A stretch of DNA of 63,067 nucleotides from Candidatus Gastranaerophilales bacterium. GTDB lineage: Bacteria > Cyanobacteriota > Vampirovibrionia > Gastranaerophilales > Gastranaerophilaceae. The stretch lies in NCBI GenBank assembly GCA_017475485.1, contig JAFVFO010000020.1, forward strand, positions 1 to 63,067, given 5' to 3'. Below, in pieces: positions 1 to 7,306 of this stretch (the first letter of the stretch is position 1; the number at the start of each line of letters is the position of its first letter). The translations under genes were made by a program, and so were the position numbers. Under the pieces are notes generated by a model that was not told the origin of the DNA, did no database searches, and saw only the letters and a program-made list of their open reading frames with translations.

Positions 1-22
1 ACTTTGGCCTTTTTAGCATTCA
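1..22. repeat. Copy of a 22-nt direct repeat at the window edge
   Basis: The first 22 bases are identical to positions 120-141, which form the right arm of the long palindrome at 86-144. Between the two copies, at about 32-72, lies a second small hairpin with CAAGC/GCTTG arms flanked by AAAATACC and GGTATTTT. The arrangement suggests either several related palindromes in tandem or one larger element cut by the window edge. No coding sequence overlaps it. Confidence 0.8.
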
Positions 23-85
23 GGTACGGTTTCAAAATACCCCACCAAGCTCCTCGCTTGCTGTGGTATTTTTCACACACCTTAT

Positions 86-144
86 GCATGAATACTAAAA
101 AGGCTCAAAGTTAACAAAAACTTTGGCCTTTTTAGCATTCATGC
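86..144. repeat. Long near-perfect palindrome (terminator-like hairpin)
   Basis: Arms at 86-112 and 119-144 pair over about 26 bases, with one bulged base and one C-A opposition that becomes a G-U wobble when read on the minus strand. The loop is about 6 nt. The wobble favours transcription leftward, that is, downstream of the candidate structured RNA at 148-345. No U-tract follows directly, so a classical terminator is not certain; a processing site or a repeated palindromic element is also possible. Confidence 0.6.
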
Positions 145-147
145 GAG

Positions 148-345
148 CAATTTTGTTTCCTGCCTAATCAGCAGGTGGGTGAGCGCCGGGGTGCATCCAT
201 TTCCTTTTTAAGCCCTGAAACTTTCGTTTCCCGGGAAGGTTTACTTCAAACACCTAGCATTGCCGAGCCGCGATACTTGGGCTTACGCTTACTCTCCCGG
301 TTAAATAAAATGTAGGAACAAAATTGTAAACCCGCACGAAGCTAA
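148..345 (-). ncRNA. Candidate structured RNA, possibly 6S RNA
   Basis: This stretch is clearly richer in G+C than its surroundings and has no open frame. The ends pair: 148-163 (CAATTTTGTTTCCTGC) with 312-326 (GTAGGAACAAAATTG), giving a rod closed at both ends. Internal helices include 159-163 with 171-175, 210-215 with 279-284, and a GAAAC/GUUUC hairpin at 217-230 that has a GNRA (GAAA) loop on the minus strand. A minus-strand -10 box TATAAT at 350-355 would start the RNA near 343. A long rod with a small hairpin in the 3' side resembles 6S RNA; I saw no SRP, tmRNA or RNase P signature. Family and strand are inference. Confidence 0.4.
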
Positions 346-349
346 TATT

Positions 350-355
350 ATTATA
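350..355 (-). promoter_or_regulatory. -10 box for the candidate structured RNA
   Basis: TATAAT read on the minus strand sits about 7 nt before the first base of the predicted rod-shaped RNA. No good -35 is visible 16-18 nt upstream. The same AT-rich stretch also separates the RNA from ppiC on the other strand, whose own -10 may be TAGAAT at 369-374. Confidence 0.4.
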
Positions 356-394
356 ACATATTTTGTGGTAGAATGTATATCGAAGGAGAGAAAA

Positions 395-763
395 ATGAAA
401 AAATTTTTATTAGTGACGGTATTAATTCTTGGAGTAATATTTATAACAAGTGCAAAGATAGGAGCAAGTATGAATCAAAATTATACGCAAGTTAGCGCAA
501 AACACATTTTGGTATCTTCCGAAAAAGAAGCCAAAGATTTAAAAGTTAAAATTGATAATTCGGAAATTAGCTTTGAAGACGCTGCAAAAGAGTATTCAAG
601 CTGTCCTTCGGGAAAGCAAGGCGGCGATCTTGGTTATTTTCCAAAAGGAGTTATGGTAAAACCTTTTGAAGACGCTGCGTTTTCTGCTGAAGTAAATAAA
701 GTTACAGACCCCGTTCAAACTCAGTTTGGCTGGCATTTAATTAAAGTAACGGATAGAAAATAA
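395..763 (+). CDS. PpiC-type peptidyl-prolyl cis-trans isomerase, membrane-anchored
   Basis: The 122-residue product has a hydrophobic N-terminal helix (about residues 4-20), which is a signal or anchor, followed by one parvulin rotamase domain (about 33-121). Family hallmarks are visible: the SAKHILVSSEKEA start, FEDAAKEYSSCPSG, GGDLGYFPKG and FGWHLIKV near the end. It should catalyse prolyl isomerisation in proteins outside the membrane. The ATG at 395 is chosen because AAGGAG lies at 383-388; an in-frame GTG at 365 has no ribosome site. The N-terminal chaperone arm of SurA/PrsA is absent, so this is a minimal parvulin. The permease gene follows after 19 nt. Confidence 0.9.
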   Translation: MKKFLLVTVLILGVIFITSAKIGASMNQNYTQVSAKHILVSSEKEAKDLKVKIDNSEISFEDAAKEYSSCPSGKQGGDLGYFPKGVMVKPFEDAAFSAEVNKVTDPVQTQFGWHLIKVTDRK

Positions 764-782
764 TAAAATCGGATGAATAAAC

Positions 783-2009
783 ATGATAGATTTCAAATCA
801 ACGCTAAGAATTGCGCTTAATTCTCTTAAGGTAAATAAAATGCGCTCTGCATTGACTTCTTTGGGGATTATTATCGGTGTTGCGGCAGTTATTATCATGC
901 TTGCAATAGGTTCTGGCGCAAATAAACAGGTGCAGGAAAATATGGAATCAATGGGGTCTAACCTTTTGACCATACGTTCCGCAACTGCAAAATCAGGCGG
1001 GATTTCAATGGGCATAGGTTCAAAACCTACTTTAAGCCTTAAAGACGCGGAAGCTATCAAAAAACAGGCGCGCGGAGTTGACGCTGTTGCGCCTGTTTTA
1101 AATTCATCAAAACAAGTAATGTATGGAAACCAAAACTGGTCAACTTCAATTTATGGCATTACAACACCATATCTATATGTAAAAAATTATGAAATTGAAT
1201 CAGGAAGGGCATTTAATTTTGAAGATGACAGAAATGCCGCAAAAGTTGCTATAATAGGCACAACGGTTGAGCGCGAATTATTTGGCGATATTAATTCAAT
1301 AGATAAAACAATTAGAATAGGAAATGTTCCCTTTAAGGTAATCGGAACTTTGAAATCAAAAGGGCAAATGGGCCCGATGGATCAAGATGATTTGATTTTT
1401 ATACCTATAACAACAGCTCAAAGAAAAGTATTCGGAACGGATTTTCCGGGTTCTGTCAGCCAAATTCTTGTAAAAGCGCTTTCTTTAGAAGATACGACAA
1501 TAGCGCAAAACGACATACAAGAAATTTTAAGAAGACGCCATAATCTTTCTAAAACTCAGGAAGATGATTTTGACATTAGAAATAGTGCGGAATTTCAGGA
1601 AAAAATGAAATCAACCGTTCAAACATTTGCAATATTATTAGCTTCCATTGCTTCCGTATCTTTAGTTGTAGGCGGTATCGGCATTATGAATATCATGCTT
1701 GTATCTGTAACGGAACGTACAAAAGAAATAGGTATTCGTATGGCAATAGGAGCAAGAGCACAGGATATAAGAATGCAATTTTTAATTGAAGCCCTTGTTT
1801 TATCCCTTATCGGCGGTCTTATAGGGGTTGTAATCGGTATTGTGATTGCAGTTCTTGTCGGAGCGATTTTTGCAACAAAAATTGTTATCTCAATTTCTCC
1901 GATACTGTTATCATTTGGTTTTTCAGGTCTTGTTGGTATTGGGTTTGGATATTACCCTGCTTATAAAGCGTCATTATTAAATCCGATTGACGCTTTGCGA
2001 TATGAATAA
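783..2009 (+). CDS. MacB/FtsX-family ABC transporter permease
   Basis: The 408-residue protein has the MacB permease plan: a first membrane helix at about 22-44, a long extracytoplasmic domain (MacB_PCD, about 45-270), then three helices (about 280-310, 330-360, 370-400). The FtsX signature is clear in GGIGIMNIMLVSVTERTKEI and IRMAIGARAQDI. Such permeases transmit ATP-driven motion to peptide, lipoprotein or antibiotic export. In E. coli MacB the ATPase is fused; here there is none in the polypeptide and none next door, so the partner must be encoded elsewhere. No strong ribosome site precedes the ATG. The gene abuts the convergent SDR gene directly. Confidence 0.88.
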   Translation: MIDFKSTLRIALNSLKVNKMRSALTSLGIIIGVAAVIIMLAIGSGANKQVQENMESMGSNLLTIRSATAKSGGISMGIGSKPTLSLKDAEAIKKQARGVDAVAPVLNSSKQVMYGNQNWSTSIYGITTPYLYVKNYEIESGRAFNFEDDRNAAKVAIIGTTVERELFGDINSIDKTIRIGNVPFKVIGTLKSKGQMGPMDQDDLIFIPITTAQRKVFGTDFPGSVSQILVKALSLEDTTIAQNDIQEILRRRHNLSKTQEDDFDIRNSAEFQEKMKSTVQTFAILLASIASVSLVVGGIGIMNIMLVSVTERTKEIGIRMAIGARAQDIRMQFLIEALVLSLIGGLIGVVIGIVIAVLVGAIFATKIVISISPILLSFGFSGLVGIGFGYYPAYKASLLNPIDALRYE

Positions 2010-2702
2010 TTAACAACCTATTGATAAACCGGCACAAAGGTTAATATTTTGCCCTGTTAAGCCTTTTGCGCTATCTGATATTAAATATTTACATAAATGC
2101 GCAATTTCATTTGGTTCTATAAAGCGTCTTTGCGGTGTTACATCAAGTACTTCCTGCTTTTCATCAGAAGTTAAAATATCGCATAAGGGTGTATTTACCC
2201 AGCCGGGGTTTATTTGATTAACCGTAATATTATTTTGGGCGGTTTCTAAGGCAAGTGCTCTTGTCAAACCTGATAGGGCAGATTTTGTAGCTGAATATAA
2301 TGAGGCATTTGCTTCTCCTACCATGGCGGAAATTGAACCTATATTAATTATTCTGCCCCAATTATTTTTTTTCATATATGGAATTGCAAGACTTGATAAT
2401 ATATACGCGGATTTAAAATTCAAATCAATTAAATAATCAATTTCATCTTGAGTTGTTTTTTCAATCGGATTATAAATATACTGTCCTGCACAATTAATTA
2501 AAACATCTATTCTAAAGTTAAAATATTCAATAGCTTTTGAAAAAAACTCTCTGCAATTTTTAGAGTCTGATAAATCGTAAGAAAAATAATTTTTAAGATT
2601 TAATTCCCTTCTTGCGCATAAAATGAGATTTTCATTTTCTAAACATTCTTTAATCGCACTGCCGATACCTGATGAAGCACCTGTTATGATAATATTTTTC
2701 AA
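2010..2702 (-). CDS. Short-chain dehydrogenase/reductase (FabG-like SDR)
   Basis: This 230-residue classical SDR shows the nucleotide-binding TGASSGIG motif at residues 7-14, NCAG near residue 70, and the active-site Ser with YSATK (Tyr-x-x-x-Lys) around residues 137-155. The C-terminal half has PGWVNTPL and the usual helical end. The fold and length fit 3-oxoacyl-ACP reductases and related NAD(P)H-dependent ketoreductases; the exact substrate cannot be read from sequence, and no fatty-acid genes are adjacent. Its ATG overlaps the end of the upstream small gene by 4 nt (ATGA), so the two are translationally coupled. Confidence 0.88.
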   Translation of the reverse strand: MKNIIITGASSGIGSAIKECLENENLILCARRELNLKNYFSYDLSDSKNCREFFSKAIEYFNFRIDVLINCAGQYIYNPIEKTTQDEIDYLIDLNFKSAYILSSLAIPYMKKNNWGRIINIGSISAMVGEANASLYSATKSALSGLTRALALETAQNNITVNQINPGWVNTPLCDILTSDEKQEVLDVTPQRRFIEPNEIAHLCKYLISDSAKGLTGQNINLCAGLSIGC

Positions 2703-3040
2703 TCGTCAAGCCCTTCAATTTTAATGTAGTGTGAGCTTAAAATTTTATCTGAAAATTCTCTTACAACCATATCGCGCTGACTTTCGTTCAAATCTCTTAA
2801 TGATTCTATTGCAAGATGTATATTGGGATTTTTATCGTACCAGCGTTTAAAATCGCGCGGATTGTAATTGCCTACTTCCTGAATGATTTTGGTATAGTCC
2901 CTATCTATCATATCAGAGGCTTTCATAATGATGTCAATTGCTATTTCGCACTGCACTTCAGGATCTAAATCTGCCAATAAGTTCATAAATGCGTTAAGGT
3001 ATTCGTCTTTTTCGTACCATCTCACAAATCTTTTTTTCAT
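2699..3040 (-). CDS. Small conserved-looking hypothetical protein coupled to the SDR
   Basis: I do not recognise this 113-residue charged, helical protein. It contains RFVRWYEKDEYLNAF near the start and the related stretch RDFKRWYDKNPNIHLAIESL in the middle, so a short W-Y-[ED]-K unit appears twice, suggesting an internal duplication. There is no signal peptide or membrane helix. The ATG at 3040 is preferred over an upstream in-frame TTG because a TATAAT box ends 6 nt before it, so the transcript would begin at the start codon itself. It ends inside the SDR start codon, implying a two-gene operon. Confidence 0.75.
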   Translation of the reverse strand: MKKRFVRWYEKDEYLNAFMNLLADLDPEVQCEIAIDIIMKASDMIDRDYTKIIQEVGNYNPRDFKRWYDKNPNIHLAIESLRDLNESQRDMVVREFSDKILSSHYIKIEGLDD

Positions 3041-3046
3041 AGGTTT

Positions 3047-3073
3047 ATTATAGCAAAAATTAATTATTTTCAA
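3047..3073 (-). promoter_or_regulatory. Promoter of the small gene/SDR operon (leaderless type)
   Basis: Read leftward, TTGAAA (3068-3073) is followed after 15 nt by TATAAT (3047-3052), then AAACCT and the ATG. The expected transcription start coincides with the A of the start codon, and there is no room for a Shine-Dalgarno site. Confidence 0.65.
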
Positions 3074-3101
3074 AAAACATTAAAAATTTTTAAAAAAGTG
3101 C

Positions 3102-3130
3102 TTGCGTCATGCCCTGATATTAAGTATAAT
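3102..3130 (+). promoter_or_regulatory. HU promoter
   Basis: TTGCGT at 3102-3107 and a consensus TATAAT at 3125-3130 are separated by exactly 17 nt. Transcription should start near 3137, leaving a leader of about 25 nt that includes the GAAAGGGG ribosome site of the HU gene. It diverges from the operon on the other strand. Confidence 0.8.
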
Positions 3131-3161
3131 CACCTTAAGAGATATAGAAAGGGGTTCTAAA

Positions 3162-3440
3162 ATGAACAAAGAAGAATTAGTACAAGAAATCACAAAAAAA
3201 GCTAAAGTTACCCAAAAAGACGCTGCAGAAGTATTAAACAGCTTAGTAGCAACAGTTCAAAAAACTGTAGCTAAAGGTGAAAAAGTTACTTTAGTTGGTT
3301 TCGGTACTTTTGAATCAAGAAAAAGAGCTGCCAGAACCGGTAGAAATCCTCAAACAGGTAAAGAAATTAAAATTGTAGCAAAAACAGTTCCGGCATTCTC
3401 AGCAGGTAAAAAATTCAAAGAAATGGTTAACAAAAAATAA
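3162..3440 (+). CDS. hup: HU-family DNA-binding protein
   Basis: The 92-residue product matches bacterial HU over its full length: MNKEELVQEI start, the dimerisation core, VTLVGFGTFESRKRAARTGR, and the DNA-gripping arm RNPQTGKEIKIVAKTVPAFSAGK. HU is a histone-like dimer that bends DNA and compacts the nucleoid. The ATG at 3162 has a good ribosome site (GAAAGGGG, 3147-3154) and gives the family's usual length; earlier in-frame starts would lie on the promoter. It is a single-gene transcript bounded by a strong promoter and terminator. Confidence 0.97.
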   Translation: MNKEELVQEITKKAKVTQKDAAEVLNSLVATVQKTVAKGEKVTLVGFGTFESRKRAARTGRNPQTGKEIKIVAKTVPAFSAGKKFKEMVNKK

Positions 3441-3464
3441 TTATTTCTTAGCGAATATAGATTT

Positions 3465-3494
3465 AACGCAGTGTATTTATACACTGCGTTTTAT
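3465..3494 (+). terminator. Rho-independent terminator of hup
   Basis: An 11-bp perfect stem (AACGCAGTGTA / TACACTGCGTT) with a 4-nt loop is followed by TTATTTTA. It lies 25 nt after the HU stop codon. Confidence 0.9.
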
Positions 3495-3507
3495 TTTACT
3501 ATATATG

Positions 3508-3540
3508 TATAATATTTTATTTCGGCTTTGATGATATAAT
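3508..3540 (+). promoter_or_regulatory. Possible promoter(s) for the 23-codon gene
   Basis: Two TATAAT boxes, at 3508-3513 and 3535-3540, lie 85-115 nt upstream of the small gene at 3625. Neither has a convincing -35 element. A start from either would give a leader of roughly 75-105 nt. Confidence 0.4.
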
Positions 3541-3624
3541 CTTTCTGCAATTGCAAATTGAAATAAGAATAAAGGCATAAAGATTTTAACGAAACATTTC
3601 AGCTAACTTTAGAAAGGAGGCGAT

Positions 3625-3696
3625 ATGTTAGTTGAAATCACAGCACAAGAGCTAATGCTGTTAATCACACTAGCTCTTGTTATCAAATCCCGTTAA
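3625..3696 (+). CDS. 23-residue hydrophobic peptide, candidate type I toxin
   Basis: The ATG is preceded by a near-perfect Shine-Dalgarno sequence (AAAGGAGG, 3613-3620). The peptide starts MLVEITAQELMLL, continues as a single hydrophobic helix (ITLALVI) and ends in KSR. A short charged N-terminus, one membrane-spanning helix and a basic tail resemble small holin-like type I toxins of the TxpA/BsrG kind. It stands alone in a 355-base gap, has a long AT-rich leader, and is followed by a GGGTG/CACCC hairpin. A promoter on the opposite strand (3741-3768) would make an RNA antisense to the whole gene. Function is inference; a leader-peptide role is unlikely because no gene follows on this strand. 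Confidence 0.5.
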   Translation: MLVEITAQELMLLITLALVIKSR

Positions 3697-3708
3697 TCCG
3701 GGTGGTAG

Positions 3709-3729
3709 AGGGTGTCGCTTCACCCTTTG
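3709..3729 (+). terminator. Hairpin after the 23-codon gene
   Basis: AGGGTG and CACCCT form a 6-bp stem around TCGCTT, followed by TTGCC and later short T-runs. It is a modest intrinsic terminator for the small gene. On the minus strand the same arms would form a stem-loop near the 5' end of the proposed antisense RNA. Confidence 0.5.
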
Positions 3730-3740
3730 CCTGTATTCTC

Positions 3741-3768
3741 ATTTTAACTCTTTTTCGGAGTTTTTCAA
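3741..3768 (-). promoter_or_regulatory. Candidate antisense promoter
   Basis: On the minus strand TTGAAA (3763-3768) and TAAAAT (3741-3746) are 16 nt apart. A transcript starting near 3734 would cross the terminator hairpin and the entire small gene in antisense. It lies just past the end of tyrS, so low-level read-through from tyrS could have the same effect. Confidence 0.45.
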
Positions 3769-3795
3769 GATGTATTTTTGCTATGTTTAACAAAA

Positions 3796-5007
3796 TTAAA
3801 TGTATGCTCTATGATAGATTTTTTTGCCTTTTGTAATCTTTACACCCTTCTTAAGTTGTTCGCGTGTAACTTTATAATCAAAAGAGGCTATCTTTTCTTC
3901 ATCAAGCGAAACCCCGCCTTGTTGTATAAGCCTTTTTGCTTCGCCTTTTGAAGAACACAATTTTGTTTCAACTAAAATATCAACCAAAGTTATTTCATCT
4001 TCTTGTAAATTGATTTTTGTTGAAGGCATATTTTCATCATCCGCGCCTTGAATAAAGATAGCTTTAGCCGTATTTTGCGCAATTTCCGCTTCTTTTGAGC
4101 CATGAACGAGAGATGTTAATTCATAGGCAAGAATTTCTTTCGCTTTATTTAATTCAGCACCTTGCCAAGAATCCATTTTATTAATTTCTTCTAAAGGAAG
4201 GAAAGTAAGCATTCTGATACATTTTAAGACATCTGCGTCTTCAACATTTCTCCAATATTGGTAAAAATCATATACGGAAGTTTTATTTTTATCAAGCCAA
4301 ACCGCACCGGATGAGGTTTTGCCCATTTTTTTGCCTTGCGAATTTAATAAAAGCGTAATAGTCATAGAATGAGCATCACGGCCTGTTTTTTTGCGTATTA
4401 AATCAGACCCTGCAAGCATATTTGACCATTGGTCATCTCCGCCAAATTGTAAATTGCAGTTATAATGCTCGTTCAAATAATAAAAATCATAAGCCTGCAT
4501 TATCATATAATTAAATTCTAAGAAACTCAAGCCATGTTCCATGCGTTGTTTGTAGCATTCCGCTCTTAGCATATTATTAACCGAAAAATGCGCCCCGACT
4601 TCTCTTAATAATTCAATATAATTTAATTTTAAAAGCCAATCGGCATTATTTACCATAATAGCTTTATTTTCACCAAATTCAATAAATCTTGAAATTTGTT
4701 TTTTGAAACATTCAACATTATGATTAATTGTTTCGGTTGTCATCATAGAGCGCATATCAGACCTTCCTGACGGGTCACCGATATGCCCTGTGCCGCCGCC
4801 CATTAGTACAATGGGGGTATTTCCCGCTAACTGTAATCTTTTCATTAAACATAAGGCCATAAAATGCCCCACATGCAAAGAGTCTGCTGTTGGGTCAAAA
4901 CCTATATAAAATTTGGCATTTCCGCCATTGATTAATCTTTTAACTTCATCAACATTTGTAATTTGCGCGATAAGCCCTCGCTGTTGTAGTTCTTCAAAAA
5001 TTCCCAT
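3796..5007 (-). CDS. tyrS: Tyrosyl-tRNA synthetase
   Basis: This 403-residue class I aminoacyl-tRNA synthetase charges tRNA-Tyr. The ATP-binding HIGH-type motif appears as HVGHF about residue 46, and the KMSKS-type loop as KMGKT about residue 228. GFDPTADSLHVGH and FGGDDQWSNMLAGSDLIRK are typical of TyrRS. The C-terminal 70 residues form an S4-like RNA-binding domain (ILVETKLCSSKGEAKRLIQQ). Length and start fit the family; AAGGAAAG precedes the ATG. It is transcribed alone, diverging from the TPR gene. Confidence 0.96.
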   Translation of the reverse strand: MGIFEELQQRGLIAQITNVDEVKRLINGGNAKFYIGFDPTADSLHVGHFMALCLMKRLQLAGNTPIVLMGGGTGHIGDPSGRSDMRSMMTTETINHNVECFKKQISRFIEFGENKAIMVNNADWLLKLNYIELLREVGAHFSVNNMLRAECYKQRMEHGLSFLEFNYMIMQAYDFYYLNEHYNCNLQFGGDDQWSNMLAGSDLIRKKTGRDAHSMTITLLLNSQGKKMGKTSSGAVWLDKNKTSVYDFYQYWRNVEDADVLKCIRMLTFLPLEEINKMDSWQGAELNKAKEILAYELTSLVHGSKEAEIAQNTAKAIFIQGADDENMPSTKINLQEDEITLVDILVETKLCSSKGEAKRLIQQGGVSLDEEKIASFDYKVTREQLKKGVKITKGKKIYHRAYI

Positions 5008-5122
5008 GGTCTTTCCTTATGTTTATTATTACTTCAATCATAATTTAGACCATGGATTTAATCAAGATTTCATTAATATATTTTGATGTACAAGTTGGTA
5101 TTTATATTAAAAATTCTTGTTG

Positions 5123-5128
5123 TATAAT
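5123..5128 (+). promoter_or_regulatory. -10 box of the TPR gene
   Basis: TATAAT lies 25 nt upstream of the ATG at 5153, and a Shine-Dalgarno-like AAGGGG follows at 5142-5147. There is no good -35 at the expected distance. Confidence 0.5.
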
Positions 5129-5152
5129 AAGGTAAAGTTATAAGGGGATTTT

Positions 5153-7306
5153 ATGAAGAAAAAATTAATTATATCTTTGGCTTTATTACTGTTTTTGAGT
5201 GTAAATGCGCAGGAAGTCAGCCAGCAGGATGTTCAAAGATTTTCGTCTTATTATTCTAACGGCATGGAATATTTAAAAAACCAGCAATATAGTTCTGCCA
5301 TAAGCGAATTCAGAAAAGTTTTAAGATTTTCTCCTTATGATTCAATTGTACAAAGTGCGCTTGCAAATGCGTATTATGCGCGCGGGCAGTATTACAGGCA
5401 AACTACAAAAGAAGTTAAAAAGGCAATCACAGATTATAAAAGTGCATATTTCTATGCAAAATTATGGTCAAAACAAGTTCCCGAAGGTGCTTTAAGCCAG
5501 CTTGCAAATAATTGCCAAAAAGAAATTGTTGAACTTGAAAAAAGAATTGAACAGGCTCAAAATATAGACTCAAGATTATTAAATGCTAAAATTTTGCGCG
5601 CGCAAGGCGAATTAGCGGCTTCAGGATATGACAATTATCAATTATTAAACAGTCGGTATTCTGAAATTTCCCATGAAAATTTAACAAATATTTATAAAAA
5701 TTTGAATAATATTTCACTTGCAATGGATTATGCAAAAGAAACCCTTGATATTAATCCTAAGAATGCAAAAATGCACTTTACTTACGGTGTAATGCTTGAT
5801 GAAGCGAAAAATTTTGAAGCAAGTATGGAACAATATAACTTAGCACTTCAATACGGTGATAATAGTCCTGAATTAATGGAAATTCTTGAAAACAAGTGGA
5901 CTCAAAATATTGTAAATAATCCGACAAATGCTCAAAATTATATAAATCTTGGTGCAATATATCAAAAGCAAGGGCACTATGACGGGGCAAAAAGCCAATA
6001 TTTAAAGGCAATGCAGTTGGATAATTCCGATGATACCGCTTATTATAACCTTGCTTCTTTATATATTGAACAAAAAAATTACCAAGGAGCTGTGGATACT
6101 TATAACAAGCTCTTAATGAGGCATCCTGATAGTATTGAAGTATTAAAATATAAAGCCCAAGCGTTGTATGACGCAAAAAGATATGATGAAGCCTTAAAAC
6201 AGTATGAAACTATCTTAAGCCTTGACAGTACAGATAAAGAAGCACGTCAAATGTCTGATGATATTATATATAATCGTTTTGAAGGTGATAAATTATTATC
6301 TTATCTTGGTACAATTGCCGCTAATAACCCTAAAAACTACGAAGCGCAGTTTAATTATGCTTATGAATTGCATAAAAATAAAAAATATATAACTGCAATT
6401 GAATACTATAAAAAAGCCCAAAACATTAATCCTTCTAAGGAAGAAACCTATATAAACTTAGCGCAGATTTATATTGAGCAAAAAGATTATAAAAAGGCAA
6501 TGGATATTTCGGAGCGCGGGCTTATGTTAATGCCTGAAAACCGTAATTTAAAGGGCTATTTGGCAGACGCAAAAAGTTATACCATGAATTTGGAATTTGA
6601 TGAAGCCACAAAATTATATGAAGCGGGTAAATATAAAGAAGCTCTGAATAAATATTTGTCGCTTCAAGAAAAAAATAAAGATGTTTATCTTGCAATAGCA
6701 GGCTGTTATTGGCAGATGAACGATTTTAAAAATGCAAATAAATACTATCTTGAAATTTTATCTAAAGAACCAAATAATAAAGACGCTCTTGTGAACAGTG
6801 CCTATGCTTATTATTCAATGAATGATACCGATAATGCAAAACAAATGGCGCAAAGAGTTCTAGCTCTTGATAAAACAGATAAAGAAGCATTGGAAATTAT
6901 TTCAAATATTGAACAATCGCAAAATTCGGAAATCTTAAACAACGCAATTGCTCAGTATGAAGCAGGTGATTACAACAATGCGCTAAGTACAGTCGGAAAA
7001 ATTCTTTCTAAAAAACAAGATGATGAGTGGGGTTTGTATTACAAGGGTTTGATTTTAGATGAAATGAAAAAGGCAAAAGAAGCAGCCTGGATATATAAAA
7101 CCTTAATTCAAAAACATCCTGATTTCATAAACGCATATTATTCTTTAGCTGTTAATCTTGATAATCAGGAAAATTACAAAGACGCTGTAGCAAATTATGA
7201 AAAGTTTATCAGTCTTTCAAAAGAAAAGAATGATATGACAACTTTTGCTTCTTCAAGAGTGACCGAATTAAAAAATTACCTAGGGCAGTTAAATGCCAAA
7301 AAATAA
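5153..7306 (+). CDS. Exported TPR-repeat protein
   Basis: The 717-residue protein starts with a signal peptide (MKKKLIISLALLLFLSVNAQ) and then consists almost wholly of tetratricopeptide repeats. Units such as YINLGAIYQKQGHYDGAKSQ and the following LDNSDDTAYYNLASLYIEQK recur about every 34 residues, 15 or more times, interrupted by helical stretches near residues 100-170 and 340-370. TPR arrays are scaffolds for protein-protein contacts; being exported, it probably organises a cell-envelope complex, but no partner can be named. Its last 14 nt overlap the dihydrouridine synthase gene, which suggests co-transcription rather than shared function. Confidence 0.85.
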   Translation: MKKKLIISLALLLFLSVNAQEVSQQDVQRFSSYYSNGMEYLKNQQYSSAISEFRKVLRFSPYDSIVQSALANAYYARGQYYRQTTKEVKKAITDYKSAYFYAKLWSKQVPEGALSQLANNCQKEIVELEKRIEQAQNIDSRLLNAKILRAQGELAASGYDNYQLLNSRYSEISHENLTNIYKNLNNISLAMDYAKETLDINPKNAKMHFTYGVMLDEAKNFEASMEQYNLALQYGDNSPELMEILENKWTQNIVNNPTNAQNYINLGAIYQKQGHYDGAKSQYLKAMQLDNSDDTAYYNLASLYIEQKNYQGAVDTYNKLLMRHPDSIEVLKYKAQALYDAKRYDEALKQYETILSLDSTDKEARQMSDDIIYNRFEGDKLLSYLGTIAANNPKNYEAQFNYAYELHKNKKYITAIEYYKKAQNINPSKEETYINLAQIYIEQKDYKKAMDISERGLMLMPENRNLKGYLADAKSYTMNLEFDEATKLYEAGKYKEALNKYLSLQEKNKDVYLAIAGCYWQMNDFKNANKYYLEILSKEPNNKDALVNSAYAYYSMNDTDNAKQMAQRVLALDKTDKEALEIISNIEQSQNSEILNNAIAQYEAGDYNNALSTVGKILSKKQDDEWGLYYKGLILDEMKKAKEAAWIYKTLIQKHPDFINAYYSLAVNLDNQENYKDAVANYEKFISLSKEKNDMTTFASSRVTELKNYLGQLNAKK

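Noticed and set aside
1-360. tRNA, tmRNA, SRP RNA, RNase P RNA or a known riboswitch
   Set aside because: The characteristic conserved sequences of each were looked for on both strands and not found.
3625-3730. Leader-peptide attenuator instead of a toxin
   Set aside because: There is no gene on the plus strand until 5153, so there is nothing to attenuate.
5778-6176. Minus-strand frame inside the TPR gene
   Set aside because: A shadow produced by the repeated codon pattern of the TPR units.
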